From positions 1,736,001-1,800,000 of the forward strand of contig OZ020485.1 in NCBI GenBank assembly GCA_963971405.1: DNA of 64,000 nt. The letters run 5' to 3'. This document shows positions 45,068 through 55,082 of the stretch, piece by piece. Below the pieces are notes generated by a model. It saw only the letters and a list, made by a program, of their open reading frames with translations, had not been told where the DNA came from and ran no database searches. This DNA is from Psococerastis gibbosa. Taxonomy: Eukaryota > Arthropoda > Insecta > Psocodea > Psocidae. The translations under genes were made by a program, and so were the position numbers. How positions within the stretch are numbered: the stretch's first letter is position 1; every line of letters begins with the position of its first letter.

Positions 45068-45313
45068 TTCGAAACGCTGCCACAGCGATGTCCCGGCGCA
45101 AGTTACTGGGGATGGTTCTTGCTAGGAGCGGTTCCCATCGTTTGCCATCTGCTCTTACTTTCCAGGCATCTCTGGTCGCGTTCTTGGAATTTGCTTGAAT
45201 TAGTCTGCAAGTGGTGGAGAAGGTGAGGGGATGTAGAGGTTGCGGTAGTAGGCACCCCGCCTTTACTAGTTTGTCAGCCTCCTCGTTCCCACGGATGTCA
45301 CAGTGGCCAGGAC
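45068..45313 (-). pseudogene. LINE RNase H domain, upstream piece
   Basis: The minus strand reads GHCDIRGNEEADKLVKAG, a match to the C-terminal RNase H motif (GHxxIxGNExAD), then DAWKVRADGKRWEPLLA and NLRRDIAVAAFRMATGH across the hAT target site. The frame stays open for the whole 246 bp and would join the downstream piece without a shift if the hAT element and one TTCGAAAC were absent. The 5' part of RNase H and all of RT are missing. Confidence 0.8.
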
Positions 45314-45321
45314 TTTCTCGA

Positions 45322-46110
45322 TATGCATTCAGTTTTACTATCCGTCTCTTCGTTCAGGGTCAGCTGAGTGTATAAGCCATCCGTGTTTCGGTTCAAAGGT
45401 TACTCTTCCAAATTACATGCATAGAGTTAAAACATTCCACAGCCTGCAATTTTCAACCAAAATAATTTTTAATGTCTCATTAGAAGCAGTATGAATTAAG
45501 ATTTCAAACGAGTATAAATACATATTTTCGAATTCACCCCTTCACCCCTTAAACACGAGTGGAACACAAACTTCCTAAAATTTTTAAAAAATGACGGGAA
45601 AAAATTAATTTCCAGCAATCCCATTTTATTTCAATTACATGGGCGTGTTTAAAACAATTTTTTGGGCAGATTTAGAAGGGCTATCTTAATTTAAATTACA
45701 CACATGTCTTCGTCAATTCTCACTCTTTCTGGCCATGCTATATTTGTGGCGATCAAGCAAGAGATTTGGCTTTGGGAGTGTGAAACGTCAGGGGGTGCGC
45801 ACGATTTTCAACAAAAATAGGCCTCTTTCTGCCGCGTTATTATCTATTTAAAAAATTCAAACTACTTAATAGGGCTTTTCCACATTTCTTTCCCTTTCCA
45901 GCCATATATTATGTAAGTAAAATTTAGTAATTTAGGCGTCGTCACGTAAAACTATCGTCTGTAAATCGACTTTACAACCGACTTACAGGCAACCAATATA
46001 ATTAATGAAATGCTATTATAATCTTAGCAACAATAAGGTATAAATAAAATAATTGAATTATTTGCATACACGTTTATAATAGTAAAAGTCTTTTGCTTAA
46101 AATTTATCTA
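45322..46110 (+). repeat. GCAGATNTAGAAGG-family repeat, second long copy
   Basis: It matches 5411-6160 from GCATTCAGTTTTACTATCCG onward, including AATAATTTTTAATGTCTCAT, AGGCCTCTTTCTGCCGCG and ACTATCGTCTGTAAATCGAC. It begins right at the 5' junction of the RNase H LINE, so that LINE was inserted at or near its edge. Confidence 0.8.
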
Positions 46111-46134
46111 CGTTAGCTTTACTTTGCCAATTTC

Positions 46135-46373
46135 TGTAAAATAGTAGCCTAAATATATTGGAGTTGTTATTTTTTCGAAAAATTATGCCATAAGGAAGTT
46201 TCACTTCTTACATGTTTACACCGATACACGCACGCTAATTTTTTATTCAGAGAAATGGCTCTCACTGTGGCAACGATAGAGAAAATGTCAAATAGTCTGT
46301 AAACCAGCGTTATTGCAGGTAGGCTTCAGCCTATATAACCCCACATTCCACAGTGAAATCTAGATAATTAGAG
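46135..46373. other. Unannotated DNA
   Basis: No feature was seen. Confidence 0.4.
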
Positions 46374-46386
46374 TAAATTTTTACAT

Positions 46387-46605
46387 GAATAACCAGTAGA
46401 ATCCGGGCTGATGGGCCGTGGCGAGTCACTCGCTACGGAGCCACCGAGGTACAACCTTCGAAGTCTACGCAGCGCCACTGAAGATGTCGACCGCAGATGT
46501 TGACGAAACGTTTGGAAGTTCACTTTCAATTCGACCACGGCCCATCAGCCCGGATTCTACTGGTTCTTCATTTGACTCCGGACGTGAAAGCCTTTGCAGT
46601 TACAT
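46387..46605 (+). mobile_element. 219-bp ribozyme-bearing Penelope-type mini-element
   Basis: An exact 13-bp duplication TAAATTTTTACAT flanks it (46374-46386 and 46606-46618). It starts with an inverted snippet (CCAGTAGAATCCGGGCTGAT), then a forward terminal repeat: GTCACTCGCTACGGAGCC, the hammerhead-like motif, GACCACGGCCCATCAGCCC and TTTGACTCCGGACGTGAAAG. It has no coding sequence. The repeat is the one that flanks the GIY-YIG element at 19-20 kb. The clean TSD shows that the unit inserted in this short form. Confidence 0.85.
46475..46515 (+). ncRNA. Hammerhead ribozyme-like motif, intact core
   Basis: In order: stem I CCA; core CUGAAGA (46478-46484), matching CUGANGA; extra U; stem II GUCGAC/GUUGAC (46486-46491 and 46499-46504) with loop CGCAGAU; GAAA (46505-46508); palindromic ACGU (46508-46511); U17; stem I return UGG (46513-46515). 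Every invariant core base is present. Predicted cleavage is after U46512. Stem III is only 2 bp with no loop as a monomer but forms a longer duplex between two molecules, so dimeric action is likely. Activity is untested. Confidence 0.65.
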
Positions 46606-46619
46606 TAAATTTTTACATT

Positions 46620-47159
46620 CCTATTATTTTATACTAGTATTCCAATAGTGTAATATGTTTAGCGAAAGATTTGTTGAAGACGACATTTATTTTGATGTAG
46701 GTTGAGCAACACTACAAGTGACCTGTAGCGTGAAGGACCCTTCAGGCTTCAAGGCCATATCATCCTCAGAGAGAAATACGAAGAATAACTACAATACTCA
46801 GCAGGAATTGCTTTTAACGATCTACCTTGCGTAAAACAAGTTGTGTGTCTGCTTTAAAGCCCTATGGGGAGTCATGTACAGCCCTGAGATACTTTAGGCA
46901 CCCCACGCACCCCTCACTGCGCAACGGCATACCATAAGGTGGACGGGACCGCCGGTCTTGAAAATTAAGACAGTAAATTTCCCAACAATAACAACGCTAG
47001 TCGCAAAGAGATACATTTGTGGGCGAAGTTATTAGATTAAAAACTAATAACGAAATTCACAATAAACACCTCTTTCTCTTGTAACATCAATTATCGGTAC
47101 TGAGTAACTGTACATGTTTAATTCACTTTTGCTTAAGTATCACATTATTTTAATTTTGA
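46620..47159. other. Mostly unannotated; decayed hammerhead-like fragment
   Basis: Near 46745-46785 the minus strand reads CUGAGGA, U, then a GGC/GCC-type stem and GAAG where GAAA is required. It resembles a mutated relative of the other motifs and is only suggestive. No gene was seen. Confidence 0.3.
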
Positions 47160-47167
47160 CTGGACGC

Positions 47168-48634
47168 CAGGGCCGTAGCGCTGAGAAAAGCATTAGGGGG
47201 GCTGGGTAACCTTTGGGGGGGGGGGGGCTAGGTTTTTTGGGTTTTAGTACCCCAAGACTTATCCCCCGGAGAAAAAAAATTGATAAATAGGCCCAAATTA
47301 GTAAGGTTGTACGCATTTTATCCCCTGGAGAAAGAGGCACCCGGGGGTCTCCCCTGGCAAAAAAGAAAAAATGATAAATGAGCCCAGTTAGTGAGGTCTT
47401 ACGCATATACTATAACTTGGAGAAAGGGGGGCCCGGGGGTCTCCCCCGGAGAACAAAACCGAAAAATGGGCCCAAATTAGTGAGGTTTTGCGCATTTTAT
47501 ACCCTGGAGATGGAAGAACCCGGGGGTCTCCCCCGGAGATAAAAATGGACAAATGGGCCCAAATTAGTGAGGTTTTGCGCATTTTATACCCTAGAGATAG
47601 GGGGTGTGGAAGGACAGTCCCGAATAAGAAGTTCAAGAACTGCGGCCAATTGGTGTTGGGTCACATGCAATATATCGAAATGCAGGGCCGGGGGTCTCCC
47701 CCGTGGAAAGAAAATGGATAAATAGGCCGAAATTAGTGAGGTTTTACGCATGTTATCCCCTGGAGAAAGGGGCTCCCGGGGGTCTCCTCTGGCAAAAAAA
47801 ATGATAAATGGGCCCAAATTAGTGAGGTTTTGCGCATATTAAATCCTGGAGAAAGGTGGGCGGGGGCCCCCGGAGAAGGAAAATTGATAAAGAGGCCCAA
47901 ATTAGTGAGGTTTTACGCGTTTTGCAAACAGTACAGTTGAGATTGTACCGACGAATAAACCTAACACTGAGGGGGGCCCGGGGGTCTCCCCCGAAGAAAA
48001 AGTTTGAAAAATAGGTCTGAAATATTGGGGTTTTAAGCATTTTGAGTAATATATTGTTGTGAAAGTAAGTCCATATGTTGATTTTTTCATGATGTCCTTC
48101 ATGTAAAATAGGCATACCAAGAATTTATTTCCCTCTCGTTATTGTGGATACTATATGCCTTTCGCCTCCATAACGTCTTTGTCACCAGAAACGGGCTTAG
48201 CCCCCCCCCCCCCCCCAGGACCCCCTATTTACGCCAATGTATGTATACATGCATAGGTATGCATGGTTTTGAGTTTCAACACAAATTTTCATTTCTCAAA
48301 ACAGCAAAATGAATAAATACAAGTTTTATTTGTAGTTAAACAAAAAATTTCCCTTCATTTTTTCAAAAACAAATTGACAATGGGCTAGGTAGGCCTATAA
48401 ATCAACAAAATTACAAATAATCATTGTCTGAAAATCAATACAATTGCAGCCGCCGTGTTTTGATTTTGCTGAAATTTCTACAAAACTCTTCGGGGTCTAA
48501 AATTTTCACCCTTTCCTTTTCGAAGCCCAATAGTGTTAAGTGTCCTTTACTTTAATCCTTCTTGGGGGGCGCAACAGAACGTTTGAGAACGTCTGGGGGG
48601 CTGAGCCCCCCCTGCCCCCCAGGCTACGGCCCTG
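47168..48634. mobile_element. Non-autonomous hAT element with internal minisatellite
   Basis: The ends are CAGGGCCGTAGC (47168-47179) and the exact inverse GCTACGGCCCTG (48623-48634). Exact 8-bp target duplications CTGGACGC lie at 47160-47167 and 48635-48642. TIR sequence and TSD length are diagnostic for hAT. The interior has no transposase. It holds an 88-bp minisatellite (47250-48045), then about 550 bp of unrelated AT-rich sequence with a poly-C run. Confidence 0.9.
47250..48045 (-). repeat. 88-bp minisatellite, about 8 diverged units
   Basis: On the plus strand each unit reads roughly AAATTAGTGAGGTTTTGCGC, TTATACCCTGGAGAAAGG, CCCGGGGGTCTCCCCCGGAG and AATGGATAAATGGGCCC. Unit starts fall near 47294, 47385, 47474, 47561, 47733, 47817, 47900 and 48020. 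Two units (47561 and 47900) contain unrelated insertions of about 80 and 35 bp. The unit includes a strong CCCCCGG/CCGGGGG inverted repeat. The long open frames here are a by-product of unit lengths near multiples of three. Confidence 0.9.
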
Positions 48635-48642
48635 CTGGACGC

Positions 48643-48985
48643 CATCATGAAATCTATGTCGTAAAAATGTTGATTACCACTATCGCAGTTAATAACACGG
48701 ATTCAGTCACATTTTATTCCGCCAACGGCCTTGCCATGTTGAATCCATGAGAACTAAGCATATACTGTTTCAAACTGCGGAAAATTGGTAGTGTGCAGGT
48801 AGTTGGCAGGGGAACATGGTGGGACATGGTAACGCGCTACAACTATACCAGTCAATCCTACGTGCGTGTCGAGTCCTGGTCACCTCCGATATAATCGTGT
48901 GACTTTACCATTTACCCTGACAGTCAACTCCCCTGAGAAAGAGCCTGCCCTTAGGGTGCCTCAAGTTAACGAACAGACTCACTCC
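48643..48985. other. Unannotated DNA
   Basis: It may include the start of the SINE whose 3' half lies after the gap. No gene was seen. Confidence 0.35.
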
Positions 48986-49000
48986 CCCTGCCAGGCTGAC

Positions 49001-49200
49001 NNNNNNNNNNNNNNNNNNNNNNNNNNNNNNNNNNNNNNNNNNNNNNNNNNNNNNNNNNNNNNNNNNNNNNNNNNNNNNNNNNNNNNNNNNNNNNNNNNNN
49101 NNNNNNNNNNNNNNNNNNNNNNNNNNNNNNNNNNNNNNNNNNNNNNNNNNNNNNNNNNNNNNNNNNNNNNNNNNNNNNNNNNNNNNNNNNNNNNNNNNNN
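49001..49200. other. Assembly gap, 200 N, flanked by a duplicated 12-mer
   Basis: TGCCAGGCTGAC ends at 49000 and begins again at 49201. The round number suggests a placeholder gap. The duplication suggests that the contig ends overlap or that a tandem repeat was collapsed. Confidence 0.95.
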
Positions 49201-49254
49201 TGCCAGGCTGACATGGTTGCTTAATGCAAAAATGCCGGAAGCAGGCGTTGGAAA

Positions 49255-49400
49255 CAACAACAACTGGCCATGCTTCGGAGGGCATGTAAAGCAGGCGGTC
49301 CCGGGGCTTCCTAGATGAGTGTAAGAGAGGGCTTTATAGCCGTAATTCCGCTAGGTTGGCTTAGTAATTGAACAAAAAGTCCTTATTTATTATTTAACAA
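49255..49400 (+). mobile_element. SINE 3' portion, second copy
   Basis: GGCCATGCTTCGGAGGGCAT, GCAGGCGGTCCCGGGGCTTC, AGTGTAAGAGAGGGCTTTAT and GGTTGGCTTAGTAATTGAAC match the minus-strand SINE at 26085-26292 in order, ending in CTTATTTATTATTT. The tRNA-like head is not visible and may lie in the gap. Confidence 0.7.
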
Positions 49401-49404
49401 CACA

Positions 49405-50120
49405 TTTTATTCCACTCCTCTGTGACCAATATCAGCAGAGATATTAGTTTTTTAATGGCAGTGGGTGTTTATATGCTGTGCAAAGGAAACTTCGTGATAA
49501 TTTAGAAACCATTGAGATTACGGAAGCTATGGTTAAAAACAAAACGTTACTTAATGACATAATCTTTTTAAGTTAAGTAGTTCTCCCTTGTTAGCGCTAC
49601 CATTGGTTATTGTTTAAAGGTTCAATTTAAAATTGGTTACTTTATGCGATGCTGTGTGTATCTTGACAATGCGTTTTGTTTTGTATTAGCTTGCATACCG
49701 TTTTGTTTTGTCTGTTTTTCTATTGCACTTGACGATGGCGTGAGCCGAAAGGGCACTGTGTACCTATTTTAACCCTTCGTGACCCCAAAGCCACCCTTAA
49801 GGAAAACCTGCAATGGCGCCACTGTTTGAGGTCCACCTACTGTAATTAGAAGTGCTGGAACAGCAGGCTTTAGGTCTGTTCTACGACCTCTGCTTATTCT
49901 AGGCTAAGCCAAACGCCATAAGTTAAGCATGGATAGGGATGCCAACTTGAGTTCAGAACTAGGATAAGCCGAGGTCGTGCTGGGCAGCCCCTTACTGGGT
50001 TCGTGATGGCCAGAATCTGAGGAAAAAACATGTTCATACATGCATTGCAATTCAGTGGGCGTTGGCCACAAAAAGTATAGCAGTCCAGGCGGTTATTACA
50101 ATAATATAATGCAACCATGC
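49405..50120. other. Unannotated DNA apart from a ribozyme-like motif
   Basis: No gene was seen. See the separate motif at 49724-49763. Confidence 0.45.
49724..49763 (+). ncRNA. Degenerate hammerhead-like motif
   Basis: UUGACGA (C3 mutated from CUGANGA), an extra U, stem II GGC-GUGA-GCC with a tetraloop, then GAAA. The extra U and stem II position match the other motifs in the window. Stem III no longer looks palindromic, so it is probably inactive. Confidence 0.4.
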
Positions 50121-50124
50121 CTGT

Positions 50125-50235
50125 ATGAAAACCGAGACTTTCGAGACGAGACCGAGACCAGGTTCTTTTTTCGAGACCGATACCGAGACTATGAAAATCG
50201 AGACCGAGACCCCGTAGTCTCGTCACGGTCTCTGA
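50125..50235 (+). repeat. Cryptic GAGACC hexamer repeat
   Basis: CGAGAC and CCGAGACC recur about ten times in 110 bp (for example CGAGACGAGACCGAGACC), with an inverted piece GTCTCGTCACGGTCTC near 50216. The open frame through it (NRDRDR-like) reflects the repeat. Confidence 0.7.
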
Positions 50236-50239
50236 CGAA

Positions 50240-51075
50240 CACTAGCCGAAACCGGTTGTGTTTTTTTTAATTTATTACGTAAAACTGTACCAAGTAATTT
50301 TTTAACAATGAGTGACAGCAGATTTTACAAAGTTACTAGGGAGACTATTATTAGGTTTATATATATATTCATTCCCATAATGACAAAAGCAATTATTCGG
50401 ACCTTTAGCTATGCTTTTTTTTTCTCTTTTCTTCCCGAACTATCCTGGAACCACTTTTCAGTATTTCTTCAGGATATGACACATATTTTCCTACTGTGGG
50501 CTAAGTTCTGGTTAAGGTCTTTCTTTAGCTAGGCTAAGGTTCCCAAAGTGAATATCGAGTACATCAGTCTTCAATGTTTCCTACTGACCAAAGAACGTAA
50601 GAAAAATTCCAAACAGCTTTCCTGCGTTATCAAAATGATGAGAAATCCAGTTTTAATATATTATTCTGTGCATTCATAGCCTACTGTATGAATGTATAAT
50701 AACTTTTATTCTGAAACGCCTGTCTTAATTACCGCAGGAGAGGCGTCGTTGTACTCTGGCGTCTGGTTAAGGGAGTGAGGTGTCAGGTCAGGTTACAAGT
50801 TACAGGTGAGGAGCAACATCAGCCCGGACGCCGTGCCACGGTATATTTCCGCCGGAGACGCACACACATACACACTTTTTGTTCCATCACGAAGTCATTC
50901 TCGATGTTATCTGCCTACCTATAGTAGCTACAAACGCATTTTCTAAGTAAAAGTACTCACAGTATGACTGTCTCCCTCTCTAAAGATGCAAATATTTTTA
51001 GGAAAATGCAATGCAAATGGCTAAAATCAATCTCAAGTCTGCAATGAAAAAATGACAAACATTAATTATTTCCAA
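50240..51075. other. Unannotated DNA
   Basis: No gene or repeat was recognised. Confidence 0.45.
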
Positions 51076-51077
51076 GT

Positions 51078-51145
51078 ACAGTAGGACTCTAAATATCCGA
51101 ATCAATTGTGATAGTCAAATATTCGGATAGTTGGAGGCTTGGAGC
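51078..51145 (+). mobile_element. Tigger/pogo-like terminus
   Basis: TA is followed by CAGTAGGACTCTAAATATCC and GAATCAATTGTGATAG, then ATATTCGGATAGTTGGAG. Tigger/pogo elements insert at TA and often start CAGTAnnnnCTCnnTATCCG, followed by a subterminal inverted TATCCGA/TTCGGATA pair, as seen here. The opposite end was not found, so this is a fragment or solo end. Confidence 0.5.
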
Positions 51146-51149
51146 TCTC

Positions 51150-52490
51150 AAAAATAGAGTACATAATTTTGACTACAGAAGAATAATTTTCGGTACTATG
51201 CGTATCCTATATGACGTCACAACATGGCCGACTGACAGTTCTGTTTTGAAAGTGCTCCTCTGTTTTTAATTAATTTTGAGAGATATATTACATAATTGTA
51301 TCATCAACTGTATGAAATAGGAAGAATTTAACGTTGGGAACTACTGTGAGTAATTTGGCGCCGAATTGGATTATAAAACTGTATTTAATAGGCTACGCAG
51401 GAAGAGGCCTAACGGTTATTAAAAGAAGAAAAGAGGAAAGTTCTAGACTGTTCGCGCATTGTTAGCTTATGGATGACGGTTGGAGTGGAGTTCCTGCATG
51501 AACTTAGACTTCTGAGAGTCGACGGGGTTTTCTAGTCATTCAAGGAGTCATGTGCGCATCCGTCTAGAGCACTGAACTATATATACACATGTATACATAT
51601 ATACATATGTATATCAATGGTCTAGAGGTACTACTCGCCATTCTCCAGCCACGTTTTCTTCTGTTATTGTTTGTTATTGCACCGTCATTTGTCGTTCTTT
51701 TTCATTTTCTACTCATATTTTACAGTTTTAATTGTATCTGTGCTTTTATTCGAGGTTATAAATTTATGTGCACGTACCCCAAGTTTAGGACCCTTTTTTG
51801 GTAAGTGTTTTTAAAAATACCTGTCACATTTTAGTCTAAATTTTAATATATATGTGTACGTGTTGATGTCTTGATTTTAAGCTTTTATAGTCTCCGTTTT
51901 TAATAAATATGTAGGTTTTATTCATTGAGATGTTAAGGCCCTGTTTTTTAAATATATGAATATAGGTTCTAGCCCTGTTGGCAAATTGTGTGTGTGTAGT
52001 TTTAAAGCCCCTATGGGGTTCATTTGTGGCGTCATTTTGTAGATGGCAGCACCAGTTGCAATGATATCAAAGCGTTGATTTTTCCATAAGCCTCAATACT
52101 ATTTTAAAATGATTTTTAATTACGTATTATTTTTAAGTGATATTTGTCTATAAATCATGGAGAATATATATATTAAATTATATGCACCGAAATAAGGTCC
52201 AGGCATAGTAAAAATATTTAAAAAAATATTTAAAGAATTAATTAGATGCTAAGAGCTTAGTTTTCGCATGCAAACGGCGGCCATTTTGAATAATATGGAT
52301 ATCGGTTTGTCGTCAGCGAACCTAGTGCCCAAAACTGTCCCTACAGAACCTCATTGGCATTGTGTTCGCTTTTTAAATTCGGTGTTTTCTTTTCGTTTTT
52401 AATCGTTGAGCATTGTTTGGCGGTGTTTTAACTGTTATAGGGGACAGAGCATTTTATTGTTACATTTTATTTTTTACTAAATCTCACTTC
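51150..52490. other. Unannotated DNA, partly LINE 5' UTR
   Basis: The last few hundred bases may be the 5' UTR of the following LINE, but its 5' end cannot be placed. A TATACATATATACATATG simple stretch occurs near 51591. Confidence 0.4.
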
Positions 52491-52494
52491 TCCC

Positions 52495-53297
52495 ATGGGT
52501 TCGCCTGCCAGAACTAGAAGCGGCAGCCAACGTACTGGCCAAAAAGGAACCACTGATGAATTTGAATTGCAGGTTACAAACATGGAGGACATCAAAGCTC
52601 AATTAATCGCTCTCAATAACAAATACGCAGATATGGCCGACCTAATAAGTGAAGTGGGACACATGGGGAAAAAAATGCAAGACATAGAAAATAGTGTAAA
52701 ATACCTTAGCGACAGCTATGATAGCATACATGATAAAATGAAATGTTTTCTGCAAATGAATGCATAAATTGATAATTTAGAATCTGAACTGAAAGAAAAG
52801 GACACCAAAATAAACAACCTCACAGTGTGACTCAACACCCTAGAACAACACCGCCGAAACAAAAACATCGAGGTCAGATAAGTACAACCCACCAGTAACG
52901 AAAACGTCGAGGATATTATATGCAAAATTGCAAATAAACTGGGAATCCAACTGGAAAAAAAATGATATAGAAAATGTACATCGCCTAAAATCAACACCAG
53001 GCAAAATACCACCCATTATTGTCCGGCTAGTAAATAAAAAAAAAAGAGACTAACTACTCAATAGAAAAAAAAACCATAATAACAAATAATGAGATAACAG
53101 GCACTTCTAGCGGAAGAATATATATAGGCGAAAACCTAAGCCCCTACTACCGCCAGTTATTATGGGAAACGAAAGAAACAGCAAAGATAAAAGGATACAA
53201 ATTTGTATGGTGGAACGAATCAATTTTAGTAAGGAAAGAAGAAAAGTCAAGAGTAATGAAAATTAATAAACACGAAGACCTACAAAATTTGAAATAG
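52495..53297 (+). pseudogene. LINE ORF1 with coiled coil and FP-like C-terminal domain
   Basis: It starts MGSPARTRSGSQRTGQKG, then a heptad-like coiled coil (MEDIKAQLIALNNKYADMAD ... IENSVKYLSD). After in-frame stops at 52765, 52828 and 52879 it continues LNTLEQHRRNKNIEV, NVHRLKSTPGKIPPIIVRLV and, after a shift near 52963, GRIYIGENLSPYYRQLLWET, KGYKFVWWNESILVRKEEKS and a stop at 53295. The final block matches the FP-type C-terminal domain found in ORF1 of many insect and crustacean LINEs. ORF1 proteins bind the element RNA. This copy is dead. Confidence 0.75.
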
Positions 53298-53334
53298 AAT
53301 TATGATTTTACAACATACACAATATGTCCAAGAT

Positions 53335-53695
53335 TTATTACATTGTAGTATTATATGGTATATATAACACTGACATTAAATTAACTTTGGTTGAAGAGGT
53401 AACCTCCTCGTTATAACCGAAGGAGGTTACCTCTTCAACCAAAGTTAATTTAATGTCAGTGTTATATATACCATATAATACTACAATGTAATGAATAAAG
53501 CATTGCCTTTATGCAATTAAGTCAACTCACAGTCCTGTTCGGTTAGATAGTTGTGTAGTTGTGCTAACCTGTCTAGCAACACGAATCATGTCAATTAGAG
53601 CATAAGTAGAGGATTTGGCATTTACTGGACTTGTCGGGGCTTGTGGTCCAGCGGTTAAGACGACGCCCCGGTTAGGAGTAGATTCTAATTTCGGT
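53335..53695. mobile_element. 361-bp insertion between LINE ORFs
   Basis: Exact 12-mers TATGTCCAAGAT lie at 53323-53334 and 53696-53707 and look like a target duplication. The insert begins with a 156-bp hairpin and ends with a tRNA-like stretch (GTGGTCCAGCGGTTAAGACG, about 53641). Type unknown: possibly a SINE-derived or foldback element. Confidence 0.6.
53337..53492. repeat. Perfect 72-bp inverted repeat (hairpin)
   Basis: Arms 53337-53408 and 53421-53492 are exact inverses (ATTACATTGTAGTATTATAT ... GAAGAGGTAACCTCCT) around a 12-nt loop. The absence of any mismatch over 72 bp means a recent origin, ongoing correction between arms, or an assembly artefact. Confidence 0.95.
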
Positions 53696-53814
53696 TATGT
53701 CCAAGATACCACCAATGGATGATTCGGAATTAAGATACAAATTTAAACCACCAGCAAATAACAACCTATACAATACCTAATGACAATAGCACTGCTCAAA
53801 TATTAAACAACTCA

Positions 53815-55082
53815 CAAACTATAAAAATTTTACACATGAACATCAGAAGTTTGAAAAAAAATATTGAACAATTTTCATTATTTTTAGAAAGCATTAGCAA
53901 AGAAATCGAAATTGTTGTATTAACAGAAGCCTATATAAGTAAAGATCTACAAGAATTTCCTTTGCCCTCATATGATTGTATTACTAAAGGAGGTTCTCTA
54001 ACAAAAAACGAAGGAGTTGCAATCTACTACAAAAACCATCTACAAATTAATGCCATTGACCATAACATATCCGATTGTACCTCTATTATGTTGAGTATCA
54101 CAGATACACACCGTAAATATAAATTACAGCTATTGGGAATATACAGATCCCCATCCGTTCAGAACCCTGAACCATTCATCAACAGTTTAGGCAATCTAAT
54201 CAAAAGTCACAGCCCAACAGTTGTTGGTGACATAAATATAGATATAAAAAACGACACAAGCTCACACACCGATTCTTACCTCAACATGTTCTCTGAACAC
54301 GGATATATATCAACGACTACACGAGAACCACAGAATCGACACAATCATGCTTAGATCACATATTCATTCCCAATAAACTCTATGATAACCGTATAATGGC
54401 ACAAACTTCCATTACTGATCACTTTACACGAATCATTGAGCTACCTTTAACAAATTACTCTAATAAAATACAATATTGTACAAACGAAGTCACCTCCACC
54501 ATAATTGACTACAACAAGCTGAATAATGACTTGATAACAGAAACATGGTCTGAAACACTAAGAGAAGAAAACCCAAACAAATCATATGCTGTATTCATTT
54601 TAAAATTTACTGAACGCATAAAAAATAACACGACCATAACAATAAAACATAACAAACCAAGCAAAGCACGAATGCTAAAACCATGGATGACTGTTGAATT
54701 AATTAACAATATAAGACACCGCGATAAACTACATGAAATATTTAAGAAACTACCTCACAATGCAGCCCTAGCAACCCATAAAAAGAACTTTTCCAAAATG
54801 ATAAAATTAAAAATCAAGAATACCAAAGAAATTTATTTTAAAAATAAACTACTTGATGCCGGTAAAGATATGAGAAAAACCTGGAATGTTGTAAACGAAA
54901 TCACCAACTACAAGAAAAACAAGCCGAAACCAATTGAATCAATATCTATTATCAACCGAGTAATAAACTCAAAAAATGAACCGAAAAAATTGCAAATACT
55001 TTTAATGACTATTACATCGAAATCGGGCACACTTTGGCAAACAAAATTAATCAAAACAAGAATTCTGAAGACCAACTTATAA
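53815..55082 (+). pseudogene. LINE ORF2 N-terminus: apurinic-type endonuclease and linker
   Basis: The endonuclease frame (from about 53815; ATG at 53836) shows ILHMNIRSLKKNIEQF, EIVVLTEAYISKD (the catalytic Glu block) and VVGDINIDIKND (GDxN-type block). After a shift at about 54345 another frame gives CLDHIFIPN and SITDHFTRI (the SDH-like block, reading TDH). A second frame (54396-55082) covers the linker into RT. The domain would nick target DNA to start reverse transcription; here it is broken by at least one frameshift. Confidence 0.8.

Larger units (their letters stand above)
41682..45313 (-). mobile_element. 5'-truncated RNase H LINE, split by a hAT element
   Basis: A (GAA)n-type tail (TTCTTCTTC on plus) is followed by AGCCAACGCCCGTCCTTGGC, the same 3' end as the LINE fragment at 55504-56119. 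The LINE part is 41682-41931 plus 45076-45313. One copy of the 8-bp target TTCGAAAC belongs to it, and the 3136-bp hAT element occupies 41932-45067. The right boundary near 45313 is approximate. Confidence 0.8.

Noticed and set aside
47140-48120. Several overlapping minus-strand frames with repeated MRKTSLIWA-like segments
   Set aside because: They arise from the 88-bp minisatellite; unit lengths near multiples of three keep frames open by chance.
50215-50262. CUGACGA ... GAAACCGGUU resembling a hammerhead
   Set aside because: No stem II can form between the two core parts; probably chance within the GAGACC repeat region.
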